Source: Sinonovacula constricta | Taxonomy: Eukaryota; Mollusca; Bivalvia; Cardiida; Solecurtidae | Reading direction: 5' to 3' | Assembly (NCBI GenBank): GCA_007844125.1 | Contig: CM017563.1 | Span: 372,001 to 436,000 of the forward strand | DNA: 64,000 nt | Part shown: positions 1 through 13,464 of the stretch, in pieces | Layout of the letters: every line of letters starts with the position of its first letter | How positions within the stretch are numbered: position 1 is the first letter of the stretch | Made by a program: the position numbers and the translations under genes | Notes under the pieces: model-generated | The model's input: the letters and a program-made list of their open reading frames with translations, nothing else | Told to the model about the DNA's origin: nothing | Databases searched by the model: none

Positions 1-3000
1 CGTTCAATAAAATACCTACCCTCCAATACAATACCTACACACCCATACATATCCACCCATACAATACCTACCCTCACATACAATACCTACCCTCCCATAC
101 GAAACATACCCACCCATACAATACCTATCCCCACATACAATACCTTCCCCAACAATACAAAACCTACCCTCACATACAGTACCTACCCTCCTATAACTAC
201 CTACCCTCCAATACAATACCTTCCCGCCCATACAATAGTTACCCATCCATATAATAGCTACCCACCTATACAATACCTACCCACCAATACAATACCTACT
301 TACCTATACAATACCTACCCTCACATACAATACCTACCCTCCCATACAATACCTGCCGTCCCATACAATACCTACCCTCACATACAATACCTTCCCTCCC
401 ATACAATACCTACCCTCCAATACAACACATAATCTCCGATACAATACCTATCCACCAATACAATACCTACCCACCCATACAATACCTACCCACCCATACA
501 ATGCCAACCCTTAAATACAATACCTACTGTCACATACAATACTAACCCTCCAATACAATACCTACCCTCCCATACAATACCTGTCGTTCAATAAAATACC
601 TACCCTCCAATACAATACCTACACACCCATACATATCCACCCATACAATACCTACCCTCACATACAATACCTACCCTCCCATACGAAACATACCCACCCA
701 TACAATACCTATCCCCACATACAATACCTTCCCCAACAATACAAAACCTACCCTCACATACAGTACCTACCCTCCTATAACTACCTACCCTCCAATACAA
801 TACCTTCCCGCCCATACAATAGTTACCCATCCATATAATAGCTACCCACCTATACAATACCTACCCACCAATACAATACCTACTTACCTATACAATACCT
901 ACCCTCACATACAATACCTACCCTCCCATACAATACCTGCCGTCCCATACAATACCTACCCTCACATACAATACCTTCCCTCCCATACAATACCTACCCT
1001 CCAATACAACACATAATCTCCGATACAATACCTATCCACCAATACAATACCTACCCTCTGATACAATACCAACCCTCCCAATCAATACCTTCCCATCCAT
1101 ACAATACCTACCCATCCAAACAATACCTACCTACCAATACAATACCTACCGTCCCATACAATACCTAGCCTTAAATACAATACTTACCCACCGATACAAT
1201 ACTTACCCACCCTTACAATACCTACTAACCAATACAATACCTACACAGCCATACAATACCTATCTACCAATACAATACCTACCCTCCCATACAATACATA
1301 CCCAACCATACAATACCTACCCATCCATACAATACATACCTCACCCACACAATACCTACACACCCATACAATACCTACCCTCACATACTATACCTACCCA
1401 CCAATACAATACCTACACTCTCATATAATACCTACCCTCACATACAATACCTAACCCGATACGAAACCTACCGTCATACGTTACCTAACCTCCATTTCAA
1501 TACGTACATCATACAATACTTACCCTCCCACACAATACCTACCCTCCAACACAATACCTACCCTCCAATACAATACATACACTCCGATACAATACCTACA
1601 GTCCCATACAATACCTACCCACCCATACAATACCGACCCTCCCATACAATACCTACCTATCAATACAATACCTTCCCAACCATACAATACCTACCCAACC
1701 ACATAATAAATACACTCCTATTCAAGACCTAACCTCCCATACAATACCTGCCGTCCAATACAATGCCTACCGTCCAATACAATACCTACCCATTCATACA
1801 ATACCTACCCACCCATACAATTCCTACCCACCGATATAATACCTACACAACCACACAATACCTACCCTCCCATACAAAACCTAGCCACCCATCAAATACT
1901 TACCCACCGATACAATACCTAACTACCAATACAATACATACCGACCTATAAAATACCTACCCATCTATACAATACCTGCCGTCCAATACATTATTTACCC
2001 ACCAATACAATACCTACCGTCACATACAATACCTACCCACCCATACAATACCTACCAACCCATAACAAAACTACCCACACTAAGAATACCAACACACCCA
2101 TAATATACCTACCCTCCCATTCAATACTTACCCTCACAAACAATGCCTACCCCCATACAATACCTACCCTCTCATACAATACCTACCCTCTCATACAATA
2201 CCTACCCCCATACAATACCTACACACCCATACAGTACATATCCTCGGCAACAATAATTACCGTCCAATACAATACCTAACCTCCCATACAATACCTACCC
2301 TCCCATACAATAACAACCCTCTAACACAATTCCTACCCTCACATACAATACCGACCCTCCCATACAATACCTACCCTCCCATACAATACCTACCGTAACC
2401 ATACAATACATTCCCTCCAATACAATTCCTACTCTTATGTACAATTCCTAATCTCACATAAAATATCTACCTCCCACACATAACCTACCCTCCAATACAT
2501 AACCTACACTCTTATACAATACATACCCTCCAATACAATACCTAACCACCTGTACAAAACCTAACTTCCCATACAATAACACCCCTCACATATAATACCT
2601 ACCCACCAATACAATACCTACCCAGCCATACAATACCTACCCACCCATACAATGCCAACCCTTAAATACAATACCTACTGTCACATACAATACTAACCCT
2701 CCAATACAATACCTACCCTCCCATACAATACCTGTCGTTCAATAAAATACCTACCCTCCAATACAATACCTACACACCCATACAATACCTATCCACCCAT
2801 ACAATACCTACCCTCACATGCAATACCTACCCTCCCATACGAAACATACCGACCCATACAATACCTATCCCCACATACAATACCTTCCCCACCAATACAA
2901 AACCTACCCTCACATACAGTACCTACCCTCCTATAACTACCTACCCTCGAATACAATACCTTCCTACCCATACAATACTTACCCATCCATATAATAGCTA

Positions 3001-4600
3001 CCCACCTATACAATACCTACCCACCAATACAATACCTACTTACCTATACAATACCTACCCTCACATACAATACCTACCCTCCCATACAATACCTGCCGTC
3101 CCATACAATACCTACCCTCCCATACAATAACTACCCTCCAATACAACACATAATCTCCGATACAATACCTACCCACCAATACAATACCTACCCTCTGATA
3201 CAATACTTACCCTCCCATACAATACCTGTCGTTCAATAAAATACCTACCCTCCAATACAATACCTACACACCCATACAATACATACCCACCCATACAATA
3301 CCTATCCCCACATACAATACCTTCCCCACCAATACAAAACCTACCCTCACATACAGTACCTACCCTCCTATAACTACCTACCCACCCATACAATACTTAC
3401 CCATCCATATAATAGCTACCCACCTATACAATACCTATCCACCAATACAATACCTACTTACCTATACAATACCTACCCTCCCATACAATACCTGCCGTCC
3501 CATACAATACCTACCCTCCCATACAGTACCTTTCCATCCACTCAATACGTAACCTCACAAAAAAATACCTACACAGTCATACAATACCTACACTCCCATA
3601 AGATACCTATCCACCCATTCAATACCCACCCACCTATACAATACTTACTCACCCACACAATACCTACCCACCCATATAACACCTACCCACCAATACAATA
3701 CCTGCGCCCCCATACATTACCTACCCACCAATACAATACCTACCCCACACACAATATCTACCCACCTATACAATACCTACCCACCCATTCAATACATACC
3801 CACCCATACAATACCTACCCTCCCATGCAATACCTACCCACCCACACAATATTTACCCACCAATACAGTACCTACCCACCTATACAATAACTACCCACCC
3901 AGACAATACCTACCCTCCAATACAATAACTACGCTCCCACACAATACCTACCCTCCCATCCAATATCTACCCTTCCATACAATAAATTACCTCGGCAACA
4001 ATACATACCCTACCATACAATACTTACCGTCCCATACAATACCTACCGTCCCATTCAATACCTTCCCTCCCATACAATGCCTACCCTCCCATACAATACA
4101 TACCCTTTCAATAAATACATACCCTCCAATAAATACCTACCCTTCAATAAATACCAACCCTCCAATAAATACCTACCCTCCTATAAATACCTACGCTCCC
4201 ATGCAATACCTACCTTGCCATAAATACCTACCCTCCTGTAAATACGTACCATCCCATACAATACCTACCCACCCATACAATACCTACCCACCCACACAAT
4301 AACTACCCAACCATACAATACCTACCCTCCCATACAATACCTTCCCTCCCATACAATACCTACATACTCATACAATATATACCCTCCCATACAATACCTA
4401 CCCCCCCCCCCACATACACTTCCTTTCCCTTCCATACTATATCTACCCTCCCATAGAACACCTACTCTTCCGTACAATACCTACCATCCCATACAATACC
4501 TACTTTCCCCAACAATACCTACTTTCTCATATAATACCTACCGACCCTCATAATATCTAATCACCTAGACAATACCTACTGCCATACAATACTTACCAAC
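1..4600. repeat. 19-bp G-poor minisatellite array with higher-order copies
   Basis: The stretch is built of diverged 19-bp monomers around CCATACAATACCTACCCTC, with variants ending CCCAC, CCGTC or TTAAA. The plus strand is nearly free of G. Larger blocks are repeated on top of the monomers: the block starting CGTTCAATAAAATACC occurs at 1, 585, 2736 and 3230, and copies at 1 and 585 look identical over about 472 bp. Reading frames across it are by-products of the repeat and not genes. A C-run sits near 4401-4413. The array ends about 30 bp from the splice donor of the exon at 4631-5348, so it occupies that gene's downstream intron. Confidence 0.95.
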
Positions 4601-4630
4601 CAACAATAAGGATTATGTAATGATTATTAC

Positions 4631-5348
4631 CTTCGCTTGCAATTGACCTTTTTTGCCCTATTGTAGCCTTTAAATATATCACATCACCTTCCATGTTTGA
4701 AATCTTCACACTGTTTTCCTTCATTTCACCTTCAATGTTTGATATCCTCACATTCTGTTGTGAAATCTCAGAACTCTGTTTTTCAAGTGTCTGTTGAATT
4801 TCTTGGAGAGAAACATCTTTACGTTTCCAAATTTCAAGCTCCGCCCTCCATTCATCACCGTTGACAATTTCCTCTTTTTCTACTGTATAAATGAAATCCT
4901 TAAGAGAAATGTTGGTGCCAAATTCTAATTGAGCTTTAGTTAGTGCAGTACTTATTAGTTGCCAATTGTTCATAAATTCATCACTGTTCATGGATAAATG
5001 GCAAACGTGACCATACAAACTGTTTCTGAGATCTCGTATGCCATCCAATGCTATTTTTTGTGAGGATTGGGGTTGGATAATAACGTTTGAAACGATGCAA
5101 GTCAATAGTGTTATATCAAGACTTTCGATGTCTGAATGTGGAAACAGCTTGTCCCACTGACTGGAGCTTTATATATTCTTTTTACGTAAGACCGTAAGAT
5201 CACTTTCACATGAGGTTAAAAACTGATCCAAGGAGCCAGGACTACAACTTTTCTTCAAGAATTCTCTCAAAATCGACAAGCCACCTTCTATTAATAGTCG
5301 GCTGCACTTGTACCAGTTGGTCCTTTCTGGCAAAATAGAGGTCGCCAT
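4631..5348 (-). pseudogene. DZIP3-like HEPN domain exon with one in-frame stop
   Basis: One reading frame runs leftward from an ATG at 5348 to a splice donor (GAAG then GTAATA) at 4631/4630. It begins MATSILPERTNWYKCSRLL and is broken once by TAA at 5169-5171 (codon 60). After the stop the frame continues without another break. It contains the HEPN signature R-x5-H (R-N-S-L-Y-G-H, R at 5027-5025), followed by HVCHLSMNSDEF and a heptad-rich, probably coiled-coil stretch (about 4640-4840). HEPN domains of the DZIP3-like type are greatly expanded in molluscs and other invertebrates; HEPN proteins often bind or cut RNA, and many act in immunity, but a role here is inference. A possible acceptor (CTTCAG) lies just upstream of the ATG. 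The single stop may be a true inactivation, an allele, or a sequencing error. Downstream exons are not seen in the window. Confidence 0.7.
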
Positions 5349-5499
5349 CTCGTTTGGCTATATGTAGGACCCTGAAGTGCACACAATATATATTAGCATT
5401 TTAAACAGTTCTCATCAGAATTTCTGATATGGAAACGTAGAAGCCCTACTTAGTGTCATCAAGTATTTGCGGATAGTGTCTTTTATATCAATTAGTCAG

Positions 5500-6674
5500 T
5501 ACCTACTGACATTCTAGCTAGGTTTAGTAAAGATATGGCCATACCTGTGGCCTGTATCATGTTCACAAGATTTTTTCTAATATCTGACCTAGTGACCAAG
5601 TATTTGACTCCACATGACCCAGTAACATCCTAGATTTAAAAGCAGGCAAACATTCTGGTCAAGTTTGCTAAAGATTGGGTCATTAATAACGTGTTTACAA
5701 GGTTTGTCTTCTATTTGATCTAGTGACCTACTTGACCTCACGTGTAATTACGAAATGATCAGATATTTCTTGCAGGTAATCAAGCATGTTCACAATGTTT
5801 ATCCTGAAATTTGACATAGAGACCCACTGTTTGACAACACGTGGACAAGGAACAAACTGATCCTAGTTTTAAAAGCAGGCAAATATTCTGTTCAAGTTTG
5901 GGCCATAAATGTGGCTGCTAGCTTGCTCACAAGGTTTTTTTGACCAGGTGGCCTACTTTTCGACACCACTTGACCCAGTTACGAACTTACAGAAGATTTT
6001 ATGAAGGCAAACATTATAGCTAAGATGGTTGCAGATTGGATAGTGAAAGGGGCCTCTAAAATGTTCACAATGTTTTTCTCAAATTTGCACTAGTGACTAT
6101 CTTTCTGATCCCACGTGACGAACCCATCCGAAACTGCTTGCAGGCAAACATTCTGGCCAAGTTAAGTGAAGATTGGGCCATAAATGTGACCTCTTACTTG
6201 GTCACAATTAGTTTTTTTTTTTAATTTTTGACCCCACGTGACTCAGTTACAAAGTTGTCAGAGATTTCTTTCAAAAAACATTCTGGCCATGTTTCTTAAA
6301 AATTGGGCTATAAATATGGCCTCTAACGTGTTCACAAGGTTTTTTCTGGAAGATTACCTTTAATGGCATTGATGTAACAAAGCCAGAGTTAATAAGGAGG
6401 TAATTAACAGCTTAGTGCCTTACTGAGTGGCAAGCTGGACTATAAGAGAGGTCTGAAATAGGGTTTAATAGGAAAATGATTGTAAAAATAGATGAGAGGA
6501 TTCACAATGTTTGTGTTAATTGGCAGAATGTGAAAAATGGGAGTAACTTTACAGGGAAGTAAAAATGTACGATTTGGAGAGGGAGTTAAGAGAGGCAATG
6601 AAAGTGTTCTGAGGCAGAGATGAGAGAGAGGAGGGTTGAGACAGGGTTTAGAGAAAAAAAGTTATGAAGAGAGA

Positions 6675-6720
<46 letters not shown>

Positions 6721-7212
6721 AGAACTGTGTAGAAATGAAAGACCATCGAATAGACATGGCTGGACTTCTGTTATTATTACACCCCATGCAAGAAGCTTAA
6801 GCATCTTAACGCTTTCACAGATTTGGCCTAGTGACATAAGTTTGACCCCACATGACCTTATAACGACCTCAGCTAAGATTTCATGCAGACAACCATTCCG
6901 ACCAAGTTTGACGAAAATTATAAATGTGGCTTCTAGTGTGTTCACAAGACTTTTCTAAGATTTGACGTTGTGAGCTGCATTTTGACCCCACGTGACCCAG
7001 TAACAAACTTATTCAACATTTTATGGAGACAAACTTTCTTGCCAAGTTTTTTGTGAAGATTGGGCCATAAATGGGACCTCTAGTGTGTTCGCAAGCTTTT
7101 ATATAACATTAGTGACGTAGTGACCTACTTTGTGACCCCATGTGTCCCAATAACGAACTCATCCAGGGTTTCATGCAGACAAGCATTGTAACCAAGTTTG
7201 ATGTCGTCTGAA
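5500..7212. repeat. About 136-bp tandem repeat array typical of bivalves
   Basis: Units of about 136 bp, strongly diverged, each with the phrases GTGTTCACAAGG, TTTGACCTAGTGACC, TGACCCCACGTGACCC, a TTTCATGCAGACAAACATTCTG-like block and GAAGATTGGGCCATAAATG. GTGTTCACAAGG-like landmarks fall near 5554, 5690, 5925, 6062 and 6329. The array is interrupted at about 6350-6790 by unrelated sequence carrying a GA microsatellite. I recognise this repeat as abundant in bivalve genomes; no coding function is evident. Confidence 0.85.
6667..6719. repeat. (GA)n microsatellite
   Basis: A nearly pure GA run of about 50 bp lies inside the unrelated segment that interrupts the 136-bp array. Confidence 0.98.
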
Positions 7213-8600
7213 TATGCTGGTTCTTGCGTGACCCGTCGTCTTCATTTGTTTGACATTTCTGCCAGGTTGTTTCAAAATCCCTCAAGAAATGTCAAAGTTA
7301 CTGAGCGGACACGGCCAACAGTGCACTTCTAGGGATTATGAATTTGACCTGTAAAGTGTGACACTGACCTGTGAGTAACCGACCTGGGTCTTGAGCGTTA
7401 CACGTCGTCTTCGTATGTTTCAAATTTCTTCCAGATTATTTCAAAATCCCTCAAGAAATGACCGAGTTGCTCAACGGACGGGACCACCATTGCACATCCC
7501 GGGATTATGACTTTGACCTAAAAGTGTGACCTTGACCTTCGAGTAACCGACCTAGGTTTTCTGCGCAACACGTCGTCTTCATGTGTGTGACTTTTCTGCC
7601 AGGTTATTTCCAAATCCCCTCCAGAAATGACAGAGGTACTGAGCGGACACGACGACCAGTGCAAAACTTGGGATTATGACTTTGACCTATAAGTGTGACC
7701 TTGACCTTCGAGTAACCGATCTGGGTCTTGTGCTCAACACGCCGTCTTCATGTGTTTGGCATTCCTGCCAGGTTATTTCGAAAATCTCTCAAGAAATGAC
7801 AGAGGTACTTAGCGGACACGACCACCATTGCTCTTCTAGGGAATATGACTGACCTGTAAGTGTGACCTTGATCTTTGAGTAACCAACCTGGGTCTTGTGC
7901 GCGACACGACCACCAGTGCCTTACCTGGGTTTATGACTTTGACTTTTATGTGTGATCTTGACCTTCGGGTAACCGACCTGGGTCTTGTGCGCAACACGTT
8001 GCCTTTATGTGTTTGAGATTTCTGTCGGGTTATTTCAAAATCCCTCAAGCAATTACTGAGTTACTGAGCGGACACAACCACCAGTGCACTTCTTGGGATT
8101 ATGACTTTGACCTGTAAGTGTGACCTTGACCTTCGAGTAACCAACCTGGGTCTTGTGCACAACACGTCGTCTTCATATGTTTGACATTTACGCCATTTCT
8201 TTTCAAAATCCCTCCAAAAATGACAGAGGTACTGAGTGGACACGACCACCATTGCACTTCTAGGGATTATGACTGACCTGTACGTGTGACCAACCTGGGT
8301 CTTGTGCGGAACACTTCGTCTTCATGTAATTAACATTGCTGTCAGGTTATTTCAAAATCCCCCCAGAAATGACAGATTTACTGAGCAAACATGACCACCA
8401 GTGCACTACCTGGGCTTATGATTTTGACTTTTAAATGAGACCTTGGGCTTCGAGTAACCGACCTGAGTCTTTTGCGCGACACGTCGTCTTCATTTGTTTG
8501 ACATTTCTGCCAAGTTATTTTACAATCCATGCAGGAATGGCGGAGTTTTTGATCGGACATAAATATCGGACAGACAGACGGACAGACGGTTCTACTACTA
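7213..8600. repeat. About 168-bp tandem repeat array (bivalve type)
   Basis: About eight diverged copies of a 168-bp unit; GTCGTCTTCATG-like landmarks fall near 7235, 7404, 7572, 7743, 8168 and 8480. Each unit carries TTGACATTTCTGCCAGG, TTTCAAAATCCCTC, ACTGAGCGGACACGACCACC, GGGATTATGACTTTGACCT and CCGACCTGGGTCTTGTG. The unit near 7900 is shortened. The array ends in a GACAGACGGACAGACGG run at 8569-8590 followed by TATGCCCGCC, which looks like the natural terminus of the element. It adjoins the 136-bp array directly. Confidence 0.85.
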
Positions 8601-9933
8601 TATGCCCGCCATAAGTTTAATAGGCCCATGACTTAACTGGGATTGACATATCAAACAATAAAGACGGACAATATAGAAAACAACAACTGCGAAAAGAAAT
8701 GTAAAGAATGAAGGCGACTGACCTTGCACCTGACTCTATTGATCCTAAAAGAAACAGCCCTGCTTCATCAAGACGTATGTTAATTATTAGCAGGGATTTA
8801 AATCGAATCCTCAAACGATATTCGAATATTCGTTACGTGTGTTCCAATTATATTCGAATACATGAAATTCATATGCATCAGCGTGGCACATGACAAGATA
8901 ATTCGGCCTAACACGCGTTTTATTTATATTTGCTTTGACTTTTAACATTACTCATCTAACTTTATGCTGAAACGCAAGAAGATTTATCAGTAGTATTCCA
9001 ACCCGCCCTTACTTACTCTAAAGTATGAGTTTATGCAGACAATATGACTAAAATCCCAGTAAGTGGTAATATTGTGTTACATGGATTTGATATGGTCGGA
9101 TACCAACTTTATAATATTCCAGCAAGAATTAATTTATTTTATACATTATCTCTGTATCTGCTAGTCTAACGGTTTTAAATATGTAACTATGTCTGTGATG
9201 TATTTGCATAGACAGAATTCACAAAATGAAATTACCCGGTAACGTTTTTGATTTTACAGCACCACAATTATATAATTCTAAGACAAAAACAGGAAACCTT
9301 TAGGGAACTTTCAAATACACTATATATTTTAGCCTATTTAAGACTTTTTTCGGTTCACATCCATTATCTCTGACCTACTGACAACTAGTTTAAGGGTCAA
9401 CACATATCTCTACTACGAAATGGAAATAAATGTGACCTTTGTTCTTTTTGTTCCACATTTCGTTTACAATTCCATCGTAAAGGTCCTCTTCATTCGGACT
9501 CAATTTACACATGTCTATAACTTTACGATACAGCATATAATTTAAAGTAACACACCAACTTACCTTAAAGAGCTCACCTTTTTACCCAAATATTTTGGAT
9601 CCACATCGAAGTTCAAGATCTGTAAATTAGTAATAACAACGTTTTTCCAACACATAACGGGTGACATTCAGTTCACTTTGAAAGTCAATGCAAGATTATA
9701 AACACTGTGTTCTTTGTACAGGTAACGCATACTAGTGGGGCCGTGAAATAAGATAACGCCAATGGGCGAGGGCTTATAAATCCCTAGCCGTGTGCAAAAT
9801 CGATTTTCAAAAAAAAAAAAAATATAACCACCGTAGCCGTGTGCAAAAATGTTCGGATAACACCGAAATTTATCGTAATTTTCCGCAGTAGTTTTTAGTT
9901 GGTATTTTTTAAGGATTTCAGTCTTGATATTTG
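8601..9933. other. No gene recognised
   Basis: AT-rich sequence with short reading frames only, none with a recognisable motif or splice structure. A short direct duplication (TAGCCGTGTGCAAAA at about 9788 and 9831) brackets an A-run at 9809-9822. Confidence 0.6.
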
Positions 9934-9942
9934 CAGATTTAT

Positions 9943-10238
9943 TGTTTGTTTGTTTATTGGGGTTAACGTCCCACCAACAGTATTTCAGTTATCTGGAGAC
10001 GATGTCCACTTAAAGCAGATATAGTGCTGCCTCACTGTGTATAGCATGTCGTGGACACCTGGCATGATACCACACCCTGTCACATTATCCTGACACCGGG
10101 CCAGCCAGTCGTGGAACTACCCTTATATTTGCTTGAGCGTTAGCAAGGGAGCTATAACACTACCATTTTTAACGACTTTGGTATGTCGCGGCCCGGGATC
10201 GAACCCCGGGCCTTTCGTACCTGGAGCCGACGCTTTTC
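9943..10238 (-). mobile_element. tRNA-derived SINE (family A), head-truncated
   Basis: Minus-strand SINE. Its tRNA-like head lies at the right (B-box GGTTCGATCCCGGG read on the minus strand, at about 10193-10212) and its tail, ending in AAACAAAC, at the left. The A-box part of the head is missing: the element stops in the middle of CGACGCTTTT. It is flanked by a 9-bp target-site duplication CAGATTTAT at 9934-9942 and 10239-10247. Other copies of the family are at 38410-38714, 49402-49724 and, diverged, 34670-34842. Confidence 0.85.
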
Positions 10239-10247
10239 CAGATTTAT

Positions 10248-10946
10248 CAACATTCAAGTGTCTAAAGTTAAATGTAGCAATTATTTTAACTCAAAAGAAA
10301 ATGTGATATCTTGCATTTTTATATTACGTAAACTTTTTACTACCGTTAAAACATACGCACTCAGGTTATTCAAGTTGCTCATTTTTAAGCTATAAGAGAC
10401 TTTAATAGTAACCTAGTAGCATAAAGTTGTAGACATTATAGCGTTTGTGTTAAATCAAATTACTATACATCCCTGTATGCAGTATTAGATTCAATGTTTA
10501 CTTTTCATTTATTGTTCACTTTGTATAAAAAACAAAACGTATTACAATCTTATTTGACCAGCTGAGATTAAATCGTATTAAATGTGCATGTTACACTAGG
10601 AAACACAAGTATTGTTGTAATAACTAACAAAAAATATACAATAAAATCAACAAGTGTAAGACAGTACACTAAATTCTGCTGAATTTATGTATCGTGGCGG
10701 TTGAAGTGATAAGTTTAATCATTTGGGCTTCTCTTTGAAACGGTTAACTCCTCTAATAAATCACCTGCACAAGACAACGCATGTAGCCCTCTACAAGATA
10801 AAAGATTATAAATCAGCAATTTGATTGCGTACGATGATAAACTAGATAAAGGGTTCAGTACACATGTAAGCTGTTTTCGTTAAATTTTAAAGACATAATT
10901 TTCATTGTTTGAAAAAGAAAATGTTGGAGGCCATCGATCTTTACAG
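10248..10946. other. No gene recognised
   Basis: AT-rich sequence with no supported gene, repeat or splice signal set. Confidence 0.6.
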
Positions 10947-10959
10947 AGTGTGCGTGAGT

Positions 10960-11036
<77 letters not shown>

Positions 11037-11039
11037 TGT

Positions 11040-11083
<44 letters not shown>
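10947..11083. repeat. (TG)n microsatellite
   Basis: A TG run of about 135 bp with a few GA and TA interruptions. Histidine/threonine and valine/cysteine reading frames across it are artefacts. Confidence 0.98.
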
Positions 11084-11086
<3 letters not shown>

Positions 11087-12325
11087 CTTGCATGCACGGG
11101 GCTCTGTGGAAAATTGCCGGTAAAACAGCAACAAGTGAGGTCTTACTGGAACAGTGAACACGTCCTTGGTCGTCATCATGTTCAATATAGCTTAAACCAC
11201 ATATTTTCTTATGGAACGTAACATAAATGTTTCTGGAAGGTATGCCCCACACGCCGTTGGCAACGAGCAAGTGTGTGAGAGTGTATCAGTTTATTAATTT
11301 TAAAATTTTGGTGGAAAAAAATGTATGAACTTTTGTTTATTTAACTTCTAAATTCTAGATGTAATTAAGTGACAATCAATATATCGATATCTGTATTTGA
11401 CGTTGTTGTCTATATTAATTTACTTTTTATTTTAATTTTCATCAGTGTTGCCTCCATCCCCAAATTCATAGAGATTATTTGTGACCCATAGAAGTTCAGA
11501 AAATCAAACTGACACACTATTGATAAATGTATATGTCTAGATCTGATCTATATGTTGTTTTTGTTGCATTTGCAATTGTTTTCTACTTTTTTTTCATTAT
11601 AAAGCTTTCAGGTTGAAAAACATCGATTTTTGACTATTGACTGTCATCATTGTAATTCCAGACTGCATCTTAACATTGACATTGTGTGTTTTCTTTTGAA
11701 GGAAAATAAATTGTTTGTTTAATGGCTTGTCTTATGCACATGACATGACATGACATGACATTGTGGTCTGTCATGTCAGTTTTATTCATAACATATTCTA
11801 AGAAAGATAAGCATCAAAGGTATCAAACATCCATTCATTTTTTTTTATTTTCCCCTTAATAGGTATAGAGTCTTGATACCACTCTGTGTGAATGAATTCA
11901 TTTTCACTTATATATACTCACAAATATAAGCAAATATAATCAACCTTTTAACTTCATCTTATTGATGACATGGTTAAAAATCTTTTTAGACCATAAATCA
12001 TGTTTAACACAGTTGCCATCGGTTCACAATATTTGTTAAGTGATTATGAAACTTTTTTGTTTTATAATGAGTGAAAATATGAAACTTTAGAAAACCCTAC
12101 TCATCCACAAGAACAATGTTAATTGTGTATGCTTTCCTCAATAAATGGTGTGTAAAGTATTCAATGTATCGTGTGTACAGAGTACCCACTTAGGTATATT
12201 CCCAGTGCGAAGAACGTCCCCAGTGCGAACTGTAAAAGAATTAGTCCTCATTTTCAGATATTTGGACAGGTCTTCAATTAAAAGCACTGGAGTTAAACCA
12301 AATAAAAAGTTAGTAGTATAAAAAG
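11084..12325. other. No gene recognised
   Basis: AT-rich, no supported gene. A short GACAT tandem run occurs at about 11740-11760. Confidence 0.6.
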
Positions 12326-12424
12326 TAGTAGTAGTAGAAGCAGTAGTAGCAGCAGCAGTAGTAGTAATTGTATCAACATTCAATAGGCCTTTCCGAAAAG
12401 TGAGTTACTTCCCTTTAATATTTG
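12326..12424 (+). repeat. 98-bp direct repeat, copy 1
   Basis: An AGT/AGC trinucleotide-rich start followed by a unique tail containing CAATAGGCCTTTCCGAAAAG and GAGTTACTTCCC. The same sequence recurs 1139 bp downstream at 13465-13563, nearly unchanged. Confidence 0.9.
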
Positions 12425-13464
12425 CCATAGAGGCAGCATGCAAAACTTTATCAATTTATCTCTGTTTGAAATGTGTGTCCCCAATCAATAGTGAAACTCA
12501 CGTACCCTCATTTTACTCCTCTTGTACGTATGTGTGTGTGTGTGATGTGTGTATGTATTTGGTGGCAAACGGGGACAGTTGTATGAAAACACACATTCCA
12601 ACCGTGGACATCCACCAAATCGGAGACGTCCGCGGTTGTACTGCTGCTAAAACCTGTGCCTACAGGCACTGAAATATACTATATGTAAAAATCGCAGACA
12701 TTGCTGCATGTCCCCCCTTAACTTAATCATATTGGTACGGACAACAATATACACACCCGAAATGGACATGATATTTCTCATACCTAGGCTGCCTATCGTT
12801 AGTTTTTTAAAAAGGCATACATACTATTAGCCGCTATGTGACTGTTTATGCGTAGTTTTTGAAACATTCATACACAATGTGGCTGCCATAAAGTCCTCGT
12901 TTATACATTATATTATAAGACCACCACACACAGAATCTTAAGTAGTTCTATGAAATCATTTCATTATCAACAACTCGCAACGCATTGACTTGAATAATAA
13001 TAGCGGAAATACTTCATTGCTTTTTAAATCTACACACACATAAATTAATTAAGTTATATATTATACACTTTATATTTGGCTAAATTTGAAAAAAATAATC
13101 AATAAGGATGCTGTAATTTAAGTTTTACAGAACTTCTAAGTATTGACGAATATACGTAGTAACGATATGTCCTAATATCAAACATAATTGCACAAAAACA
13201 TTGAGTGCTAAAGGCACATCTGCATACTATACAAAATATTGTTGTCTTTCTAAAACTTGTCTATCACGTATGAACAAAAAAGATGAACAAAAAAGTATTA
13301 GACAAGTGATTCGAAAAAATATCGCTATTTAATATTGTAATCTTACTTCTTTTTCTTTCAAGCACACCACAACGCCCGCAAACTGGAATTATATTAACAT
13401 CCATTTATAAATAAAGCTGATTACTCTGATGACAAATCAAGCTTATCAACATCAGCAGTAGTAG
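12425..13464. other. 1.04-kb segment between two direct repeats; no gene seen
   Basis: AT-rich sequence with only short reading frames. Because it lies between near-identical 98-bp direct repeats it may be one unit of a local duplication or the inside of a small non-autonomous element; no inverted ends or transposase motif were found. Confidence 0.5.

Noticed and set aside
16..3393. Several 60-85 codon frames rich in Tyr, Gly and Val within 1-4600
   Set aside because: They are translations of the 19-bp minisatellite; two are identical because the block is duplicated.
10855..11270. His/Thr- and Val/Cys-repeat frames
   Set aside because: Artefacts of the TG microsatellite; the same holds for 57707-58106.
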